From Leptolyngbyaceae cyanobacterium C42_A2020_001 (GTDB taxonomy: Bacteria > Cyanobacteriota > Cyanobacteriia > Leptolyngbyales > Leptolyngbyaceae), in the NCBI GenBank assembly GCA_015272515.1, contig JACYLN010000061.1, positions 62,001 to 126,000 of the forward strand: a stretch of 64,000 nucleotides of DNA. The letters are read 5' to 3'. Positions 24,981-33,877 of this stretch are shown here, piece after piece. Every line of letters starts with the position of its first letter. Within the stretch, counting starts at the first letter, position 1. The notes beneath the pieces were generated by a model, which saw only the letters and a program-made list of their open reading frames with translations, was not told the origin of the DNA and ran no database searches. The position numbers and the translations under genes were made by a program.

Positions 24981-26453
24981 TCAGGTTAAGGGCAGGAGGA
25001 TTTCAAATTCTGTTCCGGTGATATCGGTGTCAGATTGTGGGGAAATGAATCCTTCTGAGGTATCTCCCCAGGCAGCTCGGCGTAACTCGTTATTAGCGGC
25101 ACTGCGAGAACGCACCTTAAATCGCCCGCCATGCTTTGCTGTGACAATTTGATAGCTAACTGCCAGGCTGGTTTCTTTCTCGGTGCGGCGTTGTACCGAA
25201 AAAGATTCCAACAGTTGCCGTTGGGCTTCTCTCGACAAACCAGGTCCATTATCTGCGATTTGAATTACAACCCAGCGAGTCGTGGCTCCAGTGGGTTCGG
25301 GTATTGAGCAAACCTGTGTGGTAATTGCGATCGCAGGTTTAACAGGTGATGCTGCCATTGGCTCACCTTGATTGCGGCGTGTCTGAAAATCCAAATCAAG
25401 CTGTTGACTCACGGCTTGAATCAGCAAACTATCCAGGCAATTGCTCAAAATATTCATGAACACTTGGTTGAGTTGCCCCGGATAGCACATGACTGGCGGC
25501 AAATTTCCATACTGTTTAGTTACCTCAATATCACTACTTAAGCGGCTCTTAAGCAGCAACAAAATGCTGTCAATCGATTCGTGGAGGTCGGTTGGTTTGG
25601 GATACACCTCATCAATGTGGCAGAAGTTTTGCAGGCTGGTTGCCAGCTTAGACAAACGCTCTGCCCCAGTTTTAACGCTTTCGATCGCTCGTGGTAAATC
25701 TTGGCGTAAATAATCTAGTTCGATCGCTTCTCGCAGTTGTACCAACTCAGGCGATGGGTTGGGCAGTGCCCGTTCATAGGCAATCAGCAACTCCAGCACT
25801 TCCTGACTATACGAAGCGATGTGGCTCAGGTTGCCCCAAATAAAACTGACAGGATCTAAAATCTCGTGGGCAACTCCATCTACTAAGCGCCCCAGATTTG
25901 CCATTTTGTCGCTCTGAATCATTTGTGCCTGAGTTCGCTCGTAGCGTACTTGCGTCTCAATTCCGCGAATTTGCCAATGGGCAATATTAAGTTCGTGAAC
26001 ATCTAGCAGGTAGTAAGACTGGTCTATCTGCACGACAATCGGTTCGCCGAGTAGTTCGGGCGATCGCCGTAGGGCTTGTTGAGCTGCCGTCAAAATCGAG
26101 GTTTCTCCTGACAATAGGAGCCATTCACACCGGGCGTAACTATGCAAAACCCAGAGGGATTCCTGCAAGAACATCTCCATGCCATGAGGGCGAATCAGGA
26201 ACTCTAGCAGGCGCTGACGAGAAATCATGCCAACGACTCGACTTTGGTCAACCAGCACCGCGCCCGGCAACAGGGTATGTCGCTCAAACACTTGAGCCAG
26301 TTCTGTTCCTAAACAGTGGATGGAGATTTCAAACCGATGCAGCGGCAGATCTTGAAGAACCGACTCAAGATGCAACGCCTGGCAGCTTCCTCCAGATACG
26401 GTTGGAACCATAGACGATTTACGAGGTGAGGTAGACGCAGAACGATTCCCCAT
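24981..26453 (-). CDS. CBS-domain histidine kinase with unusual G2 box
   Basis: 490 residues, cytosolic (no membrane helices). N-terminal CBS pair (about 25-165: SVLQDLPLHRFEISIHCLG, RVVGMISRQRLLEFLIRPHG, ELLGEPIVVQIDQSYYLLDV), short coiled coil, then the dimerisation/phosphoacceptor helix MANLGRLVDGVAHEILDPVSFIWGNL near 183-208 with the phospho-accepting His. HATPase domain: N box QVFMNILSNCLDSLL, G1 box IADNGPGLS, then EKETSLAVSYQIVTAKHGG where typical kinases have a GxGLGL lid. The lost lid glycines may weaken ATP turnover. An 18-residue acidic/Ser loop sits near the C-terminus. No response regulator is adjacent. Faces the same way as the FHA block upstream. Confidence 0.85.
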   Translation of the reverse strand: MGNRSASTSPRKSSMVPTVSGGSCQALHLESVLQDLPLHRFEISIHCLGTELAQVFERHTLLPGAVLVDQSRVVGMISRQRLLEFLIRPHGMEMFLQESLWVLHSYARCEWLLLSGETSILTAAQQALRRSPELLGEPIVVQIDQSYYLLDVHELNIAHWQIRGIETQVRYERTQAQMIQSDKMANLGRLVDGVAHEILDPVSFIWGNLSHIASYSQEVLELLIAYERALPNPSPELVQLREAIELDYLRQDLPRAIESVKTGAERLSKLATSLQNFCHIDEVYPKPTDLHESIDSILLLLKSRLSSDIEVTKQYGNLPPVMCYPGQLNQVFMNILSNCLDSLLIQAVSQQLDLDFQTRRNQGEPMAASPVKPAIAITTQVCSIPEPTGATTRWVVIQIADNGPGLSREAQRQLLESFSVQRRTEKETSLAVSYQIVTAKHGGRFKVRSRSAANNELRRAAWGDTSEGFISPQSDTDITGTEFEILLPLT

Positions 26454-26655
26454 GATTGCCTAACCAAATTTCCCTGAACGCTATCTCAGTTAAGAAAAAG
26501 ATGCCGTGATCGGAAACACGTCTCGTTGGCTGAGCAGCGAGCGCAACCCGTAACACTTTCATTCAGACTGCCCAAACGAACGCGATCGCTAACGTTTTTC
26601 TCCAGGTAGATAAACCAGACAAGCGCTATTTCTTAAATAGCAAATTAGCAAATTG

Positions 26656-28080
26656 CTAGATTTCAATCGAACTGTTCTGAATTTGTTGTAGTGCTTCTGC
26701 TAACTCCTGACCGGAAGCGAATCGTTCAGTGGGTTGCAGGTTTGTGAGTTTGCGAATCACTGCTGCCAGATCAGGAGTCAGCCCTGGAACATACTCCGCA
26801 TAAAAGCGAAATCCTTGCTCGCGCTGAGCGTAGAAGGCGGCGGGCGATTTGCCTGTAAGGAGAAATACTAAAGTGGGACCAATCGCGTATAGATCAGAGG
26901 CAAACGATGCTTGTCCCTGCTGTTGTTCGGGTGCGGCGTACTCTGCTGATGCTTGCAGCGGTGCAATCAACCTACCCGGTGTTAACCCTGTCACCATCAA
27001 TGGGGTCGTGGCACTGCGCTGAATCAAATATTCTGGCTTGATGCGCTGGTGCAGGATGGGTGGCGTTTGGGCATGAAGATAGTCAAGCGCAGCACATACT
27101 TCGAGAATTCGGGCGATCGCAACTTTCTGAGTTAACGGACTTTCTGTGGTAACAACTTGGCGCAGCGATCGCCCATAAACTGGTTCCATCACCAAATAAG
27201 GCTGCCCAGCAACTGAAAATACATCTAGAAATCTGGGTAACGCTGGATGATTGATCGCTAGAAACAGCCTTGCCTCCTGTTCAAAGAGTTCTACTGCTTC
27301 TGAAAGCTGTGCCCAATTTGGCAAAAGAGTTGTCAGCACAACCGCTTTTCCATCTTTCCAGGCAAGTTGAACCGTGCTCAGTTCATCCTCCTCCAAAACT
27401 TTGACAAGCTGATAATCACCCACAACACCCAGCGGCTTCAACGGCTTGCCACATTCCAGGCAGAAAAGATGACCAGAATCAACGAATTGATGACAACAGG
27501 CGGAGAGTGTGAAACGATGACTAACGTGTGCTGGGTTTACCGCATCATCTGCTTGCACCGTTGTTCCTAAAAACGAAGCAGTGGATGATTTTGCTGGTTG
27601 AGTTCCCTCTTCTTGCGATTCCGTTGTGACGTAAGCTTCCACTTCAGCTGGTGGCGACACCACATCCACATCCATTTCTGGAATTTCCGTTGGTCCCACG
27701 GAGGCAACGCTCACAGGATGTTTGGCATTTTGCCCAACCGTTTTCTCGCCCATAGCAGAGTGAGAGGTTTCGGCACTCTGGGGCGTGAGATGAATTTGCA
27801 CGTTAGGACCAGAACGAGCCAGCCGAATGATCACCCCATCGTCTACAGGAACCTGAGTAATTCGCCGCCCATCCAGATAAGTTCCGTTCGCGCCCAGATT
27901 GACAATTTCCCAGCCAGACTCTACTTTACGGATTTCAACGTGGTGCCGAGAGACAACTGCACTGTAGAGGATGACATGGTTATCTGTCGATCGCCCAATC
28001 CGAATAGTAGACTCCTGCTCAAAGGTCCAGCTTTGAACAGGAATGGACTGCATTGGATGCAACAAGGTGAGAGTAATCAC
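26656..28080 (-). CDS. FHA - zinc ribbon - pseudokinase protein
   Basis: 474 residues. FHA domain at 1-98 (IGRS 28-31, SRHH 44-47, NGTYLDG 65-71), acidic linker, zinc ribbon (Cys195/Cys196, Cys207, Cys210), and a protein-kinase fold from about 222 to 470. Key kinase residues are replaced: the glycine loop reads LEEDELSTV, the VAIK Lys is Thr250, HRD reads H344-Q-R346, the following Asn is Tyr351, and DFG reads T364-G-L366. Structural residues remain: Glu269 of helix C, APE (383-385), SDLYAIG with Asp396. It should fold as a kinase without phosphotransfer, acting as a phosphothreonine-reading scaffold. Upstream (28333-29151) lies another zinc ribbon-FHA gene on the same strand, 250 bases away. 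Confidence 0.88.
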   Translation of the reverse strand: MITLTLLHPMQSIPVQSWTFEQESTIRIGRSTDNHVILYSAVVSRHHVEIRKVESGWEIVNLGANGTYLDGRRITQVPVDDGVIIRLARSGPNVQIHLTPQSAETSHSAMGEKTVGQNAKHPVSVASVGPTEIPEMDVDVVSPPAEVEAYVTTESQEEGTQPAKSSTASFLGTTVQADDAVNPAHVSHRFTLSACCHQFVDSGHLFCLECGKPLKPLGVVGDYQLVKVLEEDELSTVQLAWKDGKAVVLTTLLPNWAQLSEAVELFEQEARLFLAINHPALPRFLDVFSVAGQPYLVMEPVYGRSLRQVVTTESPLTQKVAIARILEVCAALDYLHAQTPPILHQRIKPEYLIQRSATTPLMVTGLTPGRLIAPLQASAEYAAPEQQQGQASFASDLYAIGPTLVFLLTGKSPAAFYAQREQGFRFYAEYVPGLTPDLAAVIRKLTNLQPTERFASGQELAEALQQIQNSSIEI

Positions 28081-28332
28081 GCTGGCAGTAGAGAGCCTGA
28101 ATCGTAAACAAAACCAGTGTTCTATTGCAGAAAGCTTGCCTATATCCTACGCCGCTTTGGTAAACGCAGATTTGAAGATTAATCGAAAAGCCAATATACC
28201 GCGATTAGGTACCTATAAACTATCAACCTACAAGATTACAATCCTAAAGGGGCAAATAACGATTTTCGGAACGCTGAAGTTAAACGGCAAGGGAAGCCTT
28301 TGCTCTATAACCTAACTCAAATCTGCAAAAAT

Positions 28333-29151
28333 CTACGAAAGTTGAAATAGAAACGTCACCTTATCGCCTTTGCCGAGGGCAACGCGATCGCCAGGTCGCA
28401 GCCGATGCCGATTTCCCATTGCGAGCGGAAGGTTATTTATATAGGTTCCATTGGAACTGCCCACGTCTTCAATGTAGTATGCATCACCTTCTAAGCGAAT
28501 ATCGGCATGGATTCGTGACACAATCTCAGAGTTGGGAAACCCAGATACATCAATATCGGGTGGGATGCGATCGTTTGGCTTGCCAATGTGAATGATGGCT
28601 AACCCTGGTGGTAGCTCAACCGAGGTATTCGTCTGCACATGCAGCAGGCGAGCATTTTGCTGTTGTAGCTGGGTTCGTCCCTCTGTTGAGCTTGGGGTTG
28701 GATGAGCTGTTTGAGCAGGAACTGCCGATTCCAGCGGTGCATCAGGGAAGGAGTCTAACTCTTCAACGATTGCTGCTGGCTGGACAGGCGCATCTGGCAA
28801 GGAATCTAACTCGTCAACAACCTCATCAACGACTAAGTTTGGGATTGGCTCAGAGGGATGGGGAACTGGCATCGGAGCGGGGATTTCAGGATTTGGCTCA
28901 GGGATAACGAGCGAATCCATCTGACCTAATGCGGATGCTTCACGTACAGGTGGGGGAGGAGAACCGATGGATACTGCGGGAATAGAAGCCGCTTTCAGGT
29001 TGAAGCCACACTGCCCACAAAAGCTGGCATCGGTTTGAACAGTTGCACCACAGTTGGGACAGGAGGTTGTCGCTGGTAAGGGTGTGTAACACGCCTCACA
29101 CTGAACCGCGCCATCAGGGTTTTGATGGTTGCAATTTGGACAAACAATCAT
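28333..29151 (-). CDS. Zinc ribbon - FHA protein
   Basis: 272 residues. Two CxxC pairs make a double zinc ribbon at 1-50 (CPNCNHQNPDGAVQCEAC and CPNCGATVQTDASFCGQCG), followed by a 110-residue acidic Pro-rich linker with a repeated EELDSFPDAP/DELDSLPDAP unit, then a C-terminal FHA domain (about 170-272: IHIGKPNDRIPPDIDVSGF, IVSRIHADI, IEDVGSSNGTYINNLPL, LGKGDKVTFLF). The conserved Ser/Arg-His and SSNGTYIN residues that bind phosphothreonine are present. A likely partner of the pseudokinase next door, which shares both domain types. Confidence 0.85.
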   Translation of the reverse strand: MIVCPNCNHQNPDGAVQCEACYTPLPATTSCPNCGATVQTDASFCGQCGFNLKAASIPAVSIGSPPPPVREASALGQMDSLVIPEPNPEIPAPMPVPHPSEPIPNLVVDEVVDELDSLPDAPVQPAAIVEELDSFPDAPLESAVPAQTAHPTPSSTEGRTQLQQQNARLLHVQTNTSVELPPGLAIIHIGKPNDRIPPDIDVSGFPNSEIVSRIHADIRLEGDAYYIEDVGSSNGTYINNLPLAMGNRHRLRPGDRVALGKGDKVTFLFQLS

Positions 29152-29238
29152 GAACGTTTTCCACTCTGAGGATCATCATAGATGAAGGATTGACGATTGG
29201 AGACGAAAGATTCGTTGCCAGCCATCCGCGATCGCCTG

Positions 29239-29955
29239 CTATAACCCCTCAGCCGCAGCTTGGTCTAGCAGCCATAAGAATGCTCCTTGAGGTTGGATGA
29301 GGCGAGAAGGATACTGGGCATCATCTCCTTCGGTGGCAAACACGTGGCGCAGGGCGTTTTGCTTGTTGGCTCCAGAAACCAGAAAAATCACCACACGAGC
29401 GTGGTTAATCAACGGCACTGTAACTGTGATTCGGGGTTGTCCGTCTTTGCTCCCAACAGTAATCAGGCGATCGCGAACATTGAGCGCTTCAGTGTGCGGA
29501 AACAAGGAAGCTGTATGCCCATCGTCGCCCATCCCTTGCAGCATCAGGTCAAAGACGGGGAACTCGCTGGGCGGGGTTTGAAAAAAAGCGTGCAATTCCG
29601 CATCGTACTTGGCGCTATCGATCGCCGGATCACCAGAACCAGTGGGCATGGGGTGAACATTGCCTGCCGGAATGGGGACGTGATTTAGCCAGGCTTTGCG
29701 GGTCATTCCTTCGTTGCTATCGGGGTGTTCGACGGGAACATACCGTTCGTCACCCCAAAAAACATGAATGTTGTCCCAGGGCAGATCTTGTTCAGCCAAT
29801 TTCTCATAAATCGGCTTGGGTGTACTGCCACCCGACAGTGCAATTGTGAAGCGCCCTCGCTCGGCGATTGCATTTTGGGCTTGTGCCAGGATCAATTCCA
29901 GTGCGCGCATCGTTAAGGCAGCTTTATCGGGCAGAATTTCAACCGTTTTTTGCAT
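29239..29955 (-). CDS. pgl: 6-phosphogluconolactonase
   Basis: 238 residues, usual size. Hydrolyses 6-phosphogluconolactone in the oxidative pentose phosphate pathway, the main dark NADPH source in cyanobacteria. Blocks: FTIALSGGSTPKPIYEKLA near 38-56, WDNIHVFWGDERYVPVEHPDSNEGM near 61-85, FDLMLQGMGDDGHTASLFPHT near 134-154 (catalytic His in DGHTASLFP), and ITVTVPLINHARVVIFLVSGANK near 176-198. Single gene downstream of the sigma factor in map order but on the same strand, separated by 150 bases. Confidence 0.95.
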   Translation of the reverse strand: MQKTVEILPDKAALTMRALELILAQAQNAIAERGRFTIALSGGSTPKPIYEKLAEQDLPWDNIHVFWGDERYVPVEHPDSNEGMTRKAWLNHVPIPAGNVHPMPTGSGDPAIDSAKYDAELHAFFQTPPSEFPVFDLMLQGMGDDGHTASLFPHTEALNVRDRLITVGSKDGQPRITVTVPLINHARVVIFLVSGANKQNALRHVFATEGDDAQYPSRLIQPQGAFLWLLDQAAAEGL

Positions 29956-30101
29956 AATGTCAGCCTGTGTTGAGGAATTCTGAGGCGATCGCTCACCTCA
30001 GCCCCAAATCATACGGGGTCTGCCTTGAAACGGTGGAATTGGCTCGAAAAGGTTTAAACTTCAGCACGTTTTGGTTTCATTGATTGCGGTCGATGTTTGA
30101 T

Positions 30102-31127
30102 TTAACGCATCCAGTCTTTGAGCAAGGCTTGCCGACGAGGATGGCGTAATTTTCGCATGGCTTTGGCTTGAATTTGCCGCACTCGCTCCCGCGATAGATG
30201 ATACAACTCGCCGATTTCAGACAGGGTGTAATGTTGCCCATCGGTTAAACCAAACCGTAGTTTGATAATGTCTCGTTCGCGATCGCTCAAGTGTTCCAAA
30301 ACAGAATTCAAGCGATCACACAACAATTTGTGATCTAAACATTCATTAGGCGCAACCGTGTCAGCATCTTCGATTAATTGCATTAATTCAGTGTCTTCTT
30401 CTCGCCCCACCCAGGCATGAAGCGACAAAGTGCCTTGGCTTACATCCAATACATGTTCTAGTTTGTCCTCATCGAGATCGAGTTCAGCGGCAATCTCTTG
30501 CTTAGTGGGTTTACGTCCTAATTTCTGAGATAACATTTGCCGCGCTTTACGCACTTGGTTGAGTTTTTCGACCATGTGAACGGGTAAGCGAACCGTGCGA
30601 GATTGAGAGGCGATTGCCCGTGTAATTCCCTGACGAATCCACCAGTAAGCATAGGTTGAAAACTTATACCCACGCTCATAATCAAACTTTTCTGCGGCTC
30701 GCATTAAACCCATTGCCCCTTCTTGGATTAAATCCAGGAAAGGTACTCCACGATTGAGATATTTTTTCGCGATCGAGACAACTAAACGCAGATTTGATCG
30801 AACTAACTTTCGCTTGGCTAATTCGGCTTGAGGTCCGCCTTTCGCAATCTCTCTCGCTAGTTCAACTTCTTGGGCTTGAGTTAATAGCGGATAGCGTGCC
30901 ATTTCACGCAGAAATAACCCAACAGAATCATCCGTTAAACCTAAACGCTCAGCTTTCGTAAATTTAATTGGAGGCTTCCTGGGCTCAAAATCGGTCGCCT
31001 CAAGATCGCCGTCTAACTGATCAAGCATTTCTTGATCAATGTCGAGATCGACATCAAAATCTTGCTCGATCAAGTCAGCTTCTATCGAATTAATTTGTCC
31101 AGGATTGGAAGGCAGTTCGGCACTCAT
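30102..31127 (-). CDS. Group 2 RNA polymerase sigma-70 factor
   Basis: 341 residues from the ATG at 31127 ([10 protein letters not shown]); ATG 31133 adds two. Region 1.2 [19 protein letters not shown] near 65-85, region 2.1-2.4 [71 protein letters not shown]; region 3 [14 protein letters not shown]; region 4.2 [29 protein letters not shown]. It lacks the long region 1.1 of primary sigma factors, has an acidic 45-residue N-terminus, and is therefore a non-essential group 2 factor (SigB/C/D/E class); I cannot assign the letter. Group 2 factors govern nitrogen, carbon and stress responses. The upstream region has a DnaA-box cluster. Confidence 0.9.
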   Translation of the reverse strand: MSAELPSNPGQINSIEADLIEQDFDVDLDIDQEMLDQLDGDLEATDFEPRKPPIKFTKAERLGLTDDSVGLFLREMARYPLLTQAQEVELAREIAKGGPQAELAKRKLVRSNLRLVVSIAKKYLNRGVPFLDLIQEGAMGLMRAAEKFDYERGYKFSTYAYWWIRQGITRAIASQSRTVRLPVHMVEKLNQVRKARQMLSQKLGRKPTKQEIAAELDLDEDKLEHVLDVSQGTLSLHAWVGREEDTELMQLIEDADTVAPNECLDHKLLCDRLNSVLEHLSDRERDIIKLRFGLTDGQHYTLSEIGELYHLSRERVRQIQAKAMRKLRHPRRQALLKDWMR

Positions 31128-31455
31128 ACACACTCACATAATTGACCAGCGAGAAGTTGCATTAAAATTGCCTCCAACTCTAGCAAAAAAGTTGGAAAGT
31201 GAAACTCCTTCTTCCTAAAAAAGTTTAAATTTTTATTGCAAAGGCTGGTTTTCCACAGTTTTGTATGCGTTTTCCACAGTTATTCCACAGTTTTTGTAGA
31301 GCTATTTCACATTGCTTCAAATTCTGATCAATCAAAATTGTGAGTTGCAATCTTGTGTGGCAAGAATTTATTTGGAATTGAGGAAGGTTGTTGTCAAGAA
31401 GGGGGTTGCTGATGTAGTTAAATTGAGGGTGGTTAACAATCAGAATTTGCGGCAA
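31128..31455. other. sigma-ppk intergenic region
   Basis: 330 bases, A+T-rich, promoter-bearing for the sigma gene, holding three phased DnaA-box-like sequences at 31249-31289 and an inverted near-match TGTGGCAAG near 31354-31362. No RNA gene recognised. Confidence 0.5.
31249..31289 (+). promoter_or_regulatory. Cluster of three DnaA-box-like sequences
   Basis: TTTTCCACA at 31249-31257, TTTTCCACA at 31270-31278 and TATTCCACA (TTATTCCACA) at 31281-31289, same orientation. Offsets are 21 and 11 bases, close to two and one helical turns. TTTTCCACA is the preferred cyanobacterial DnaA box. Flanked by A+T-rich DNA (AAAAAAGTTTAAATTTTTATTG). It could be a DnaA-controlled promoter or part of an origin; no dnaA or dnaN is in this window. 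Confidence 0.55.
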
Positions 31456-33588
31456 CTAAACCATTTCCATCAAGATTTTTTGTGAGCTTTGTTCTGGGCT
31501 GTCGTTGGTGGGGTGCCGCTGCACGTATCGCCCATCGGACTGTAAATCCCAGGCTTGGCGATTGTCCGCCAGCATGATGCCTAAAATTTCTTGCAAATCA
31601 AGGGCGATCGCTGGGTCTTCAATCGGTACAACCGCTTCCACTCGCCGGTCTAAATTCCGTTGCATCCAATCGGCACTGCCAATGAAAATTTCTTCATGAC
31701 CCGCGTTGTGAAAGTAAAAGATGCGGGAATGTTCCAGAAAGCGCCCTACGATGCTAATGACGCGAATCTTGTCACTCACGCCTGGCACACCCGGACGTAA
31801 GCAGCACATTCCCCGTACAATCAGATCGACCTGCACACCTGCTTGAGACGCGCGATACAACTCAATGATGATAAGTGGATCGATGAGCGCATTCATTTTG
31901 GCGACAATGCGGGCGTGTTGCCCCTGGCGGGCGTGCTCAGCCTCTCGTTTGATCAACGTCGTCATGCGATCGCGTAGACTTACGGGAGCTACCAACAGTT
32001 TGCGGTAGCCTTTCTGGCGAGAGTACCCGGTTAGGTAGTTAAACAAGTCTGTGAGATCTGCCCCCAGATCTTCTCGACTGCTTAATAGCCCGATGTCGGT
32101 ATAGAGCCGAGCCGTTTTAGAGTTGTAGTTACCAGTGCCAATATGCACATACCGACGAATTCGCCCCTCCTCTCGCCGAACCACCAACACAACCTTCGTA
32201 TGTGTCTTCAAACCCACGAGTCCATAAACCACGTGCACGCCGCTATTCTCTAACCTGCGTGCCCAAATGATGTTGTTCTCCTCATCAAACCGGGCTTTAA
32301 TCTCCATTAGCACAGCAACCTGCTTACCGTTTTCAGCCGCTTCAATTAATGCATTTAAGATGGGCGAATCTCCGGATGTACGATACATGGTCATTTTGAT
32401 CGCTAACACATCGGGATCATTCGCTGACTCCATGATGAAACGTTGAACCGTGCGGGAGAACGAATGATAAGGGTGATGCACCATTACATCCTGTTTCCTC
32501 AGAATTGCGAATAAGTCTCCTGCGACATCAACTTTATTGGTTGCGGAGTCGCGATCGCGGCGCAGTACAGGTGGCACAGAGGAAACGCAGGGTGGGTCTT
32601 TAAGGTCTGGTAAGGGCAGTTCCATGAAAGACATCACATCTCGCAGGCACAGCAGCCCAGGAACCTCGTAGATGTCTTCTGGGGTTAAATCCATTTCTTC
32701 TAGCAACGTGGCGCGAATGTTTTCTGGCATAGATGCATGAACCTCCAACCGCACAATCGAGCCTCCCATGCGTCGCTTACGGAGTTCTTGTTCGATCGCC
32801 AGCAGTAAATCTTCTGCCTCATCTTCTTCCAATGTCAGGTCGTTGTCTCGCGTCACCCGAAATGGGTGATATTCCTGAATGTCCATTCCTGGAAAGAGGG
32901 TTGTCAGGTTGTGCGCGATGGCTTGCTCCAGCGGCACCCCCGTCCAGATGGCTTGAACTCCTTTCTTTTGCCGTCGCAGTTCTTCTGGTAGAGGGATAAA
33001 GCGGGGTAGGCTATTGGGAACTTTTACTCTGGCAAACAGTTCTTTGTGTTGCTCTGGGTCTTGGATGACGACTGCCAGATTTAAGCTGAGGTTTGAGATA
33101 TAGGGGAATGGGTGACTGGGGTCGATCGCAAGCGGAGTGAGAACCGGAAAAATTTGCTCTTGAAAGTAGTGTTGTAGATAGGTGCGTTGCTCCTGGTCAA
33201 GATCAATATAGTCCAGCAGATGAACCCCGTGGGCAGATAGCTGGGGACGCAGCGCCGCCTCAAAGTGCTGATGTTGCTTTGCTACCATTGGGCGCAGCCG
33301 TTGGCTGATTAAGGAAAGCTGATTTTGAGCGGTGCGCCCATCAGCGGAAAGTTTTGTAACGTTGGCTTCGACCTGTTGTTTGAGTGCAGCAACGCGTACC
33401 ATGAAATATTCATCCAGGTTGGAGCTGAAGATGGCTAAGAATTTGAGGCGTTCTAGCAGGGGTGTGCGAGGGTCAAAGGCTTCGTGCAAGACGCGATTGT
33501 TAAATTCCAGCCAACTTGTTTCTCGGTTGAAGTAATATTGGGGATCACTCAGATTGATTTCTGCGGGCGGGGTTTTACGTCTAGGCAT
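31456..33588 (-). CDS. ppk1: Polyphosphate kinase 1
   Basis: 710 residues, typical. Makes polyphosphate reversibly from ATP. N-terminal domain YFNRETSWLEFNNRVLHEA near 18-36, head domain LKFLAIFSSNLDEYFMVRV, SHPFPYISNLSLNLAV near 152-167, and the phosphohistidine domains with DVMVHHPYHSF near 385-395, VLMEIKARFDEENNIIWARRLENSG near 450-474 (the H-x-K-type catalytic block reads HTKVVLVVRREEG near 490), HIGTGNYNSKTARLYTDIGLLS near 505-526, and MCCLRPGVPG. Membrane-associated tetramer in studied homologs. A 73-codon conserved ORF sits 2 bases upstream, so they form one unit. Confidence 0.96.
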   Translation of the reverse strand: MPRRKTPPAEINLSDPQYYFNRETSWLEFNNRVLHEAFDPRTPLLERLKFLAIFSSNLDEYFMVRVAALKQQVEANVTKLSADGRTAQNQLSLISQRLRPMVAKQHQHFEAALRPQLSAHGVHLLDYIDLDQEQRTYLQHYFQEQIFPVLTPLAIDPSHPFPYISNLSLNLAVVIQDPEQHKELFARVKVPNSLPRFIPLPEELRRQKKGVQAIWTGVPLEQAIAHNLTTLFPGMDIQEYHPFRVTRDNDLTLEEDEAEDLLLAIEQELRKRRMGGSIVRLEVHASMPENIRATLLEEMDLTPEDIYEVPGLLCLRDVMSFMELPLPDLKDPPCVSSVPPVLRRDRDSATNKVDVAGDLFAILRKQDVMVHHPYHSFSRTVQRFIMESANDPDVLAIKMTMYRTSGDSPILNALIEAAENGKQVAVLMEIKARFDEENNIIWARRLENSGVHVVYGLVGLKTHTKVVLVVRREEGRIRRYVHIGTGNYNSKTARLYTDIGLLSSREDLGADLTDLFNYLTGYSRQKGYRKLLVAPVSLRDRMTTLIKREAEHARQGQHARIVAKMNALIDPLIIIELYRASQAGVQVDLIVRGMCCLRPGVPGVSDKIRVISIVGRFLEHSRIFYFHNAGHEEIFIGSADWMQRNLDRRVEAVVPIEDPAIALDLQEILGIMLADNRQAWDLQSDGRYVQRHPTNDSPEQSSQKILMEMV

Positions 33589-33590
33589 AA

Positions 33591-33812
33591 TTAGCCAAAT
33601 ACCTCATCTTCAATTCCCTTCCACCACTCGCCCAGGTCCATGAGTTCCTGATGCAAACTAGCGATCGCATCTGCGTATTCTTCAGGCGTGAATTGCTCCC
33701 GATTTTCCTGTAATTTCTTGAGCCGTAGTTGCGCTAACAACCAGGGTTTGGAGATACCATCAGTTTCTTCAATATAACGAGCTAAATTCTCGTTGTTTAA
33801 TTGGCTGTCCAC
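33591..33812 (-). CDS. Small conserved protein upstream of ppk1
   Basis: 73 residues, wholly helical and charged (LARYIEETDGISKPWLLAQL, LKKLQENREQFTPEEYADAI, LHQELMDLGEWWKGIEDEVFG). No named family recognised. Its stop is 2 bases before the ppk1 start codon, which argues for co-translation and a role tied to polyphosphate kinase. An ATG start is present with GAGG-like bases upstream on the minus strand. Confidence 0.7.
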   Translation of the reverse strand: MDSQLNNENLARYIEETDGISKPWLLAQLRLKKLQENREQFTPEEYADAIASLHQELMDLGEWWKGIEDEVFG

Positions 33813-33877
33813 GCTCGAATAAGCCTCCTATAATTCCCGATAACACAAATACTCACTCTTAACATTTGACCATTTCC

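Noticed and set aside
31225-31455. 76-codon minus-strand ORF between the sigma gene and ppk1
   Set aside because: A+T-rich, Asn/Gln/Leu-heavy composition, and it overlaps the DnaA-box cluster; no recognisable protein.
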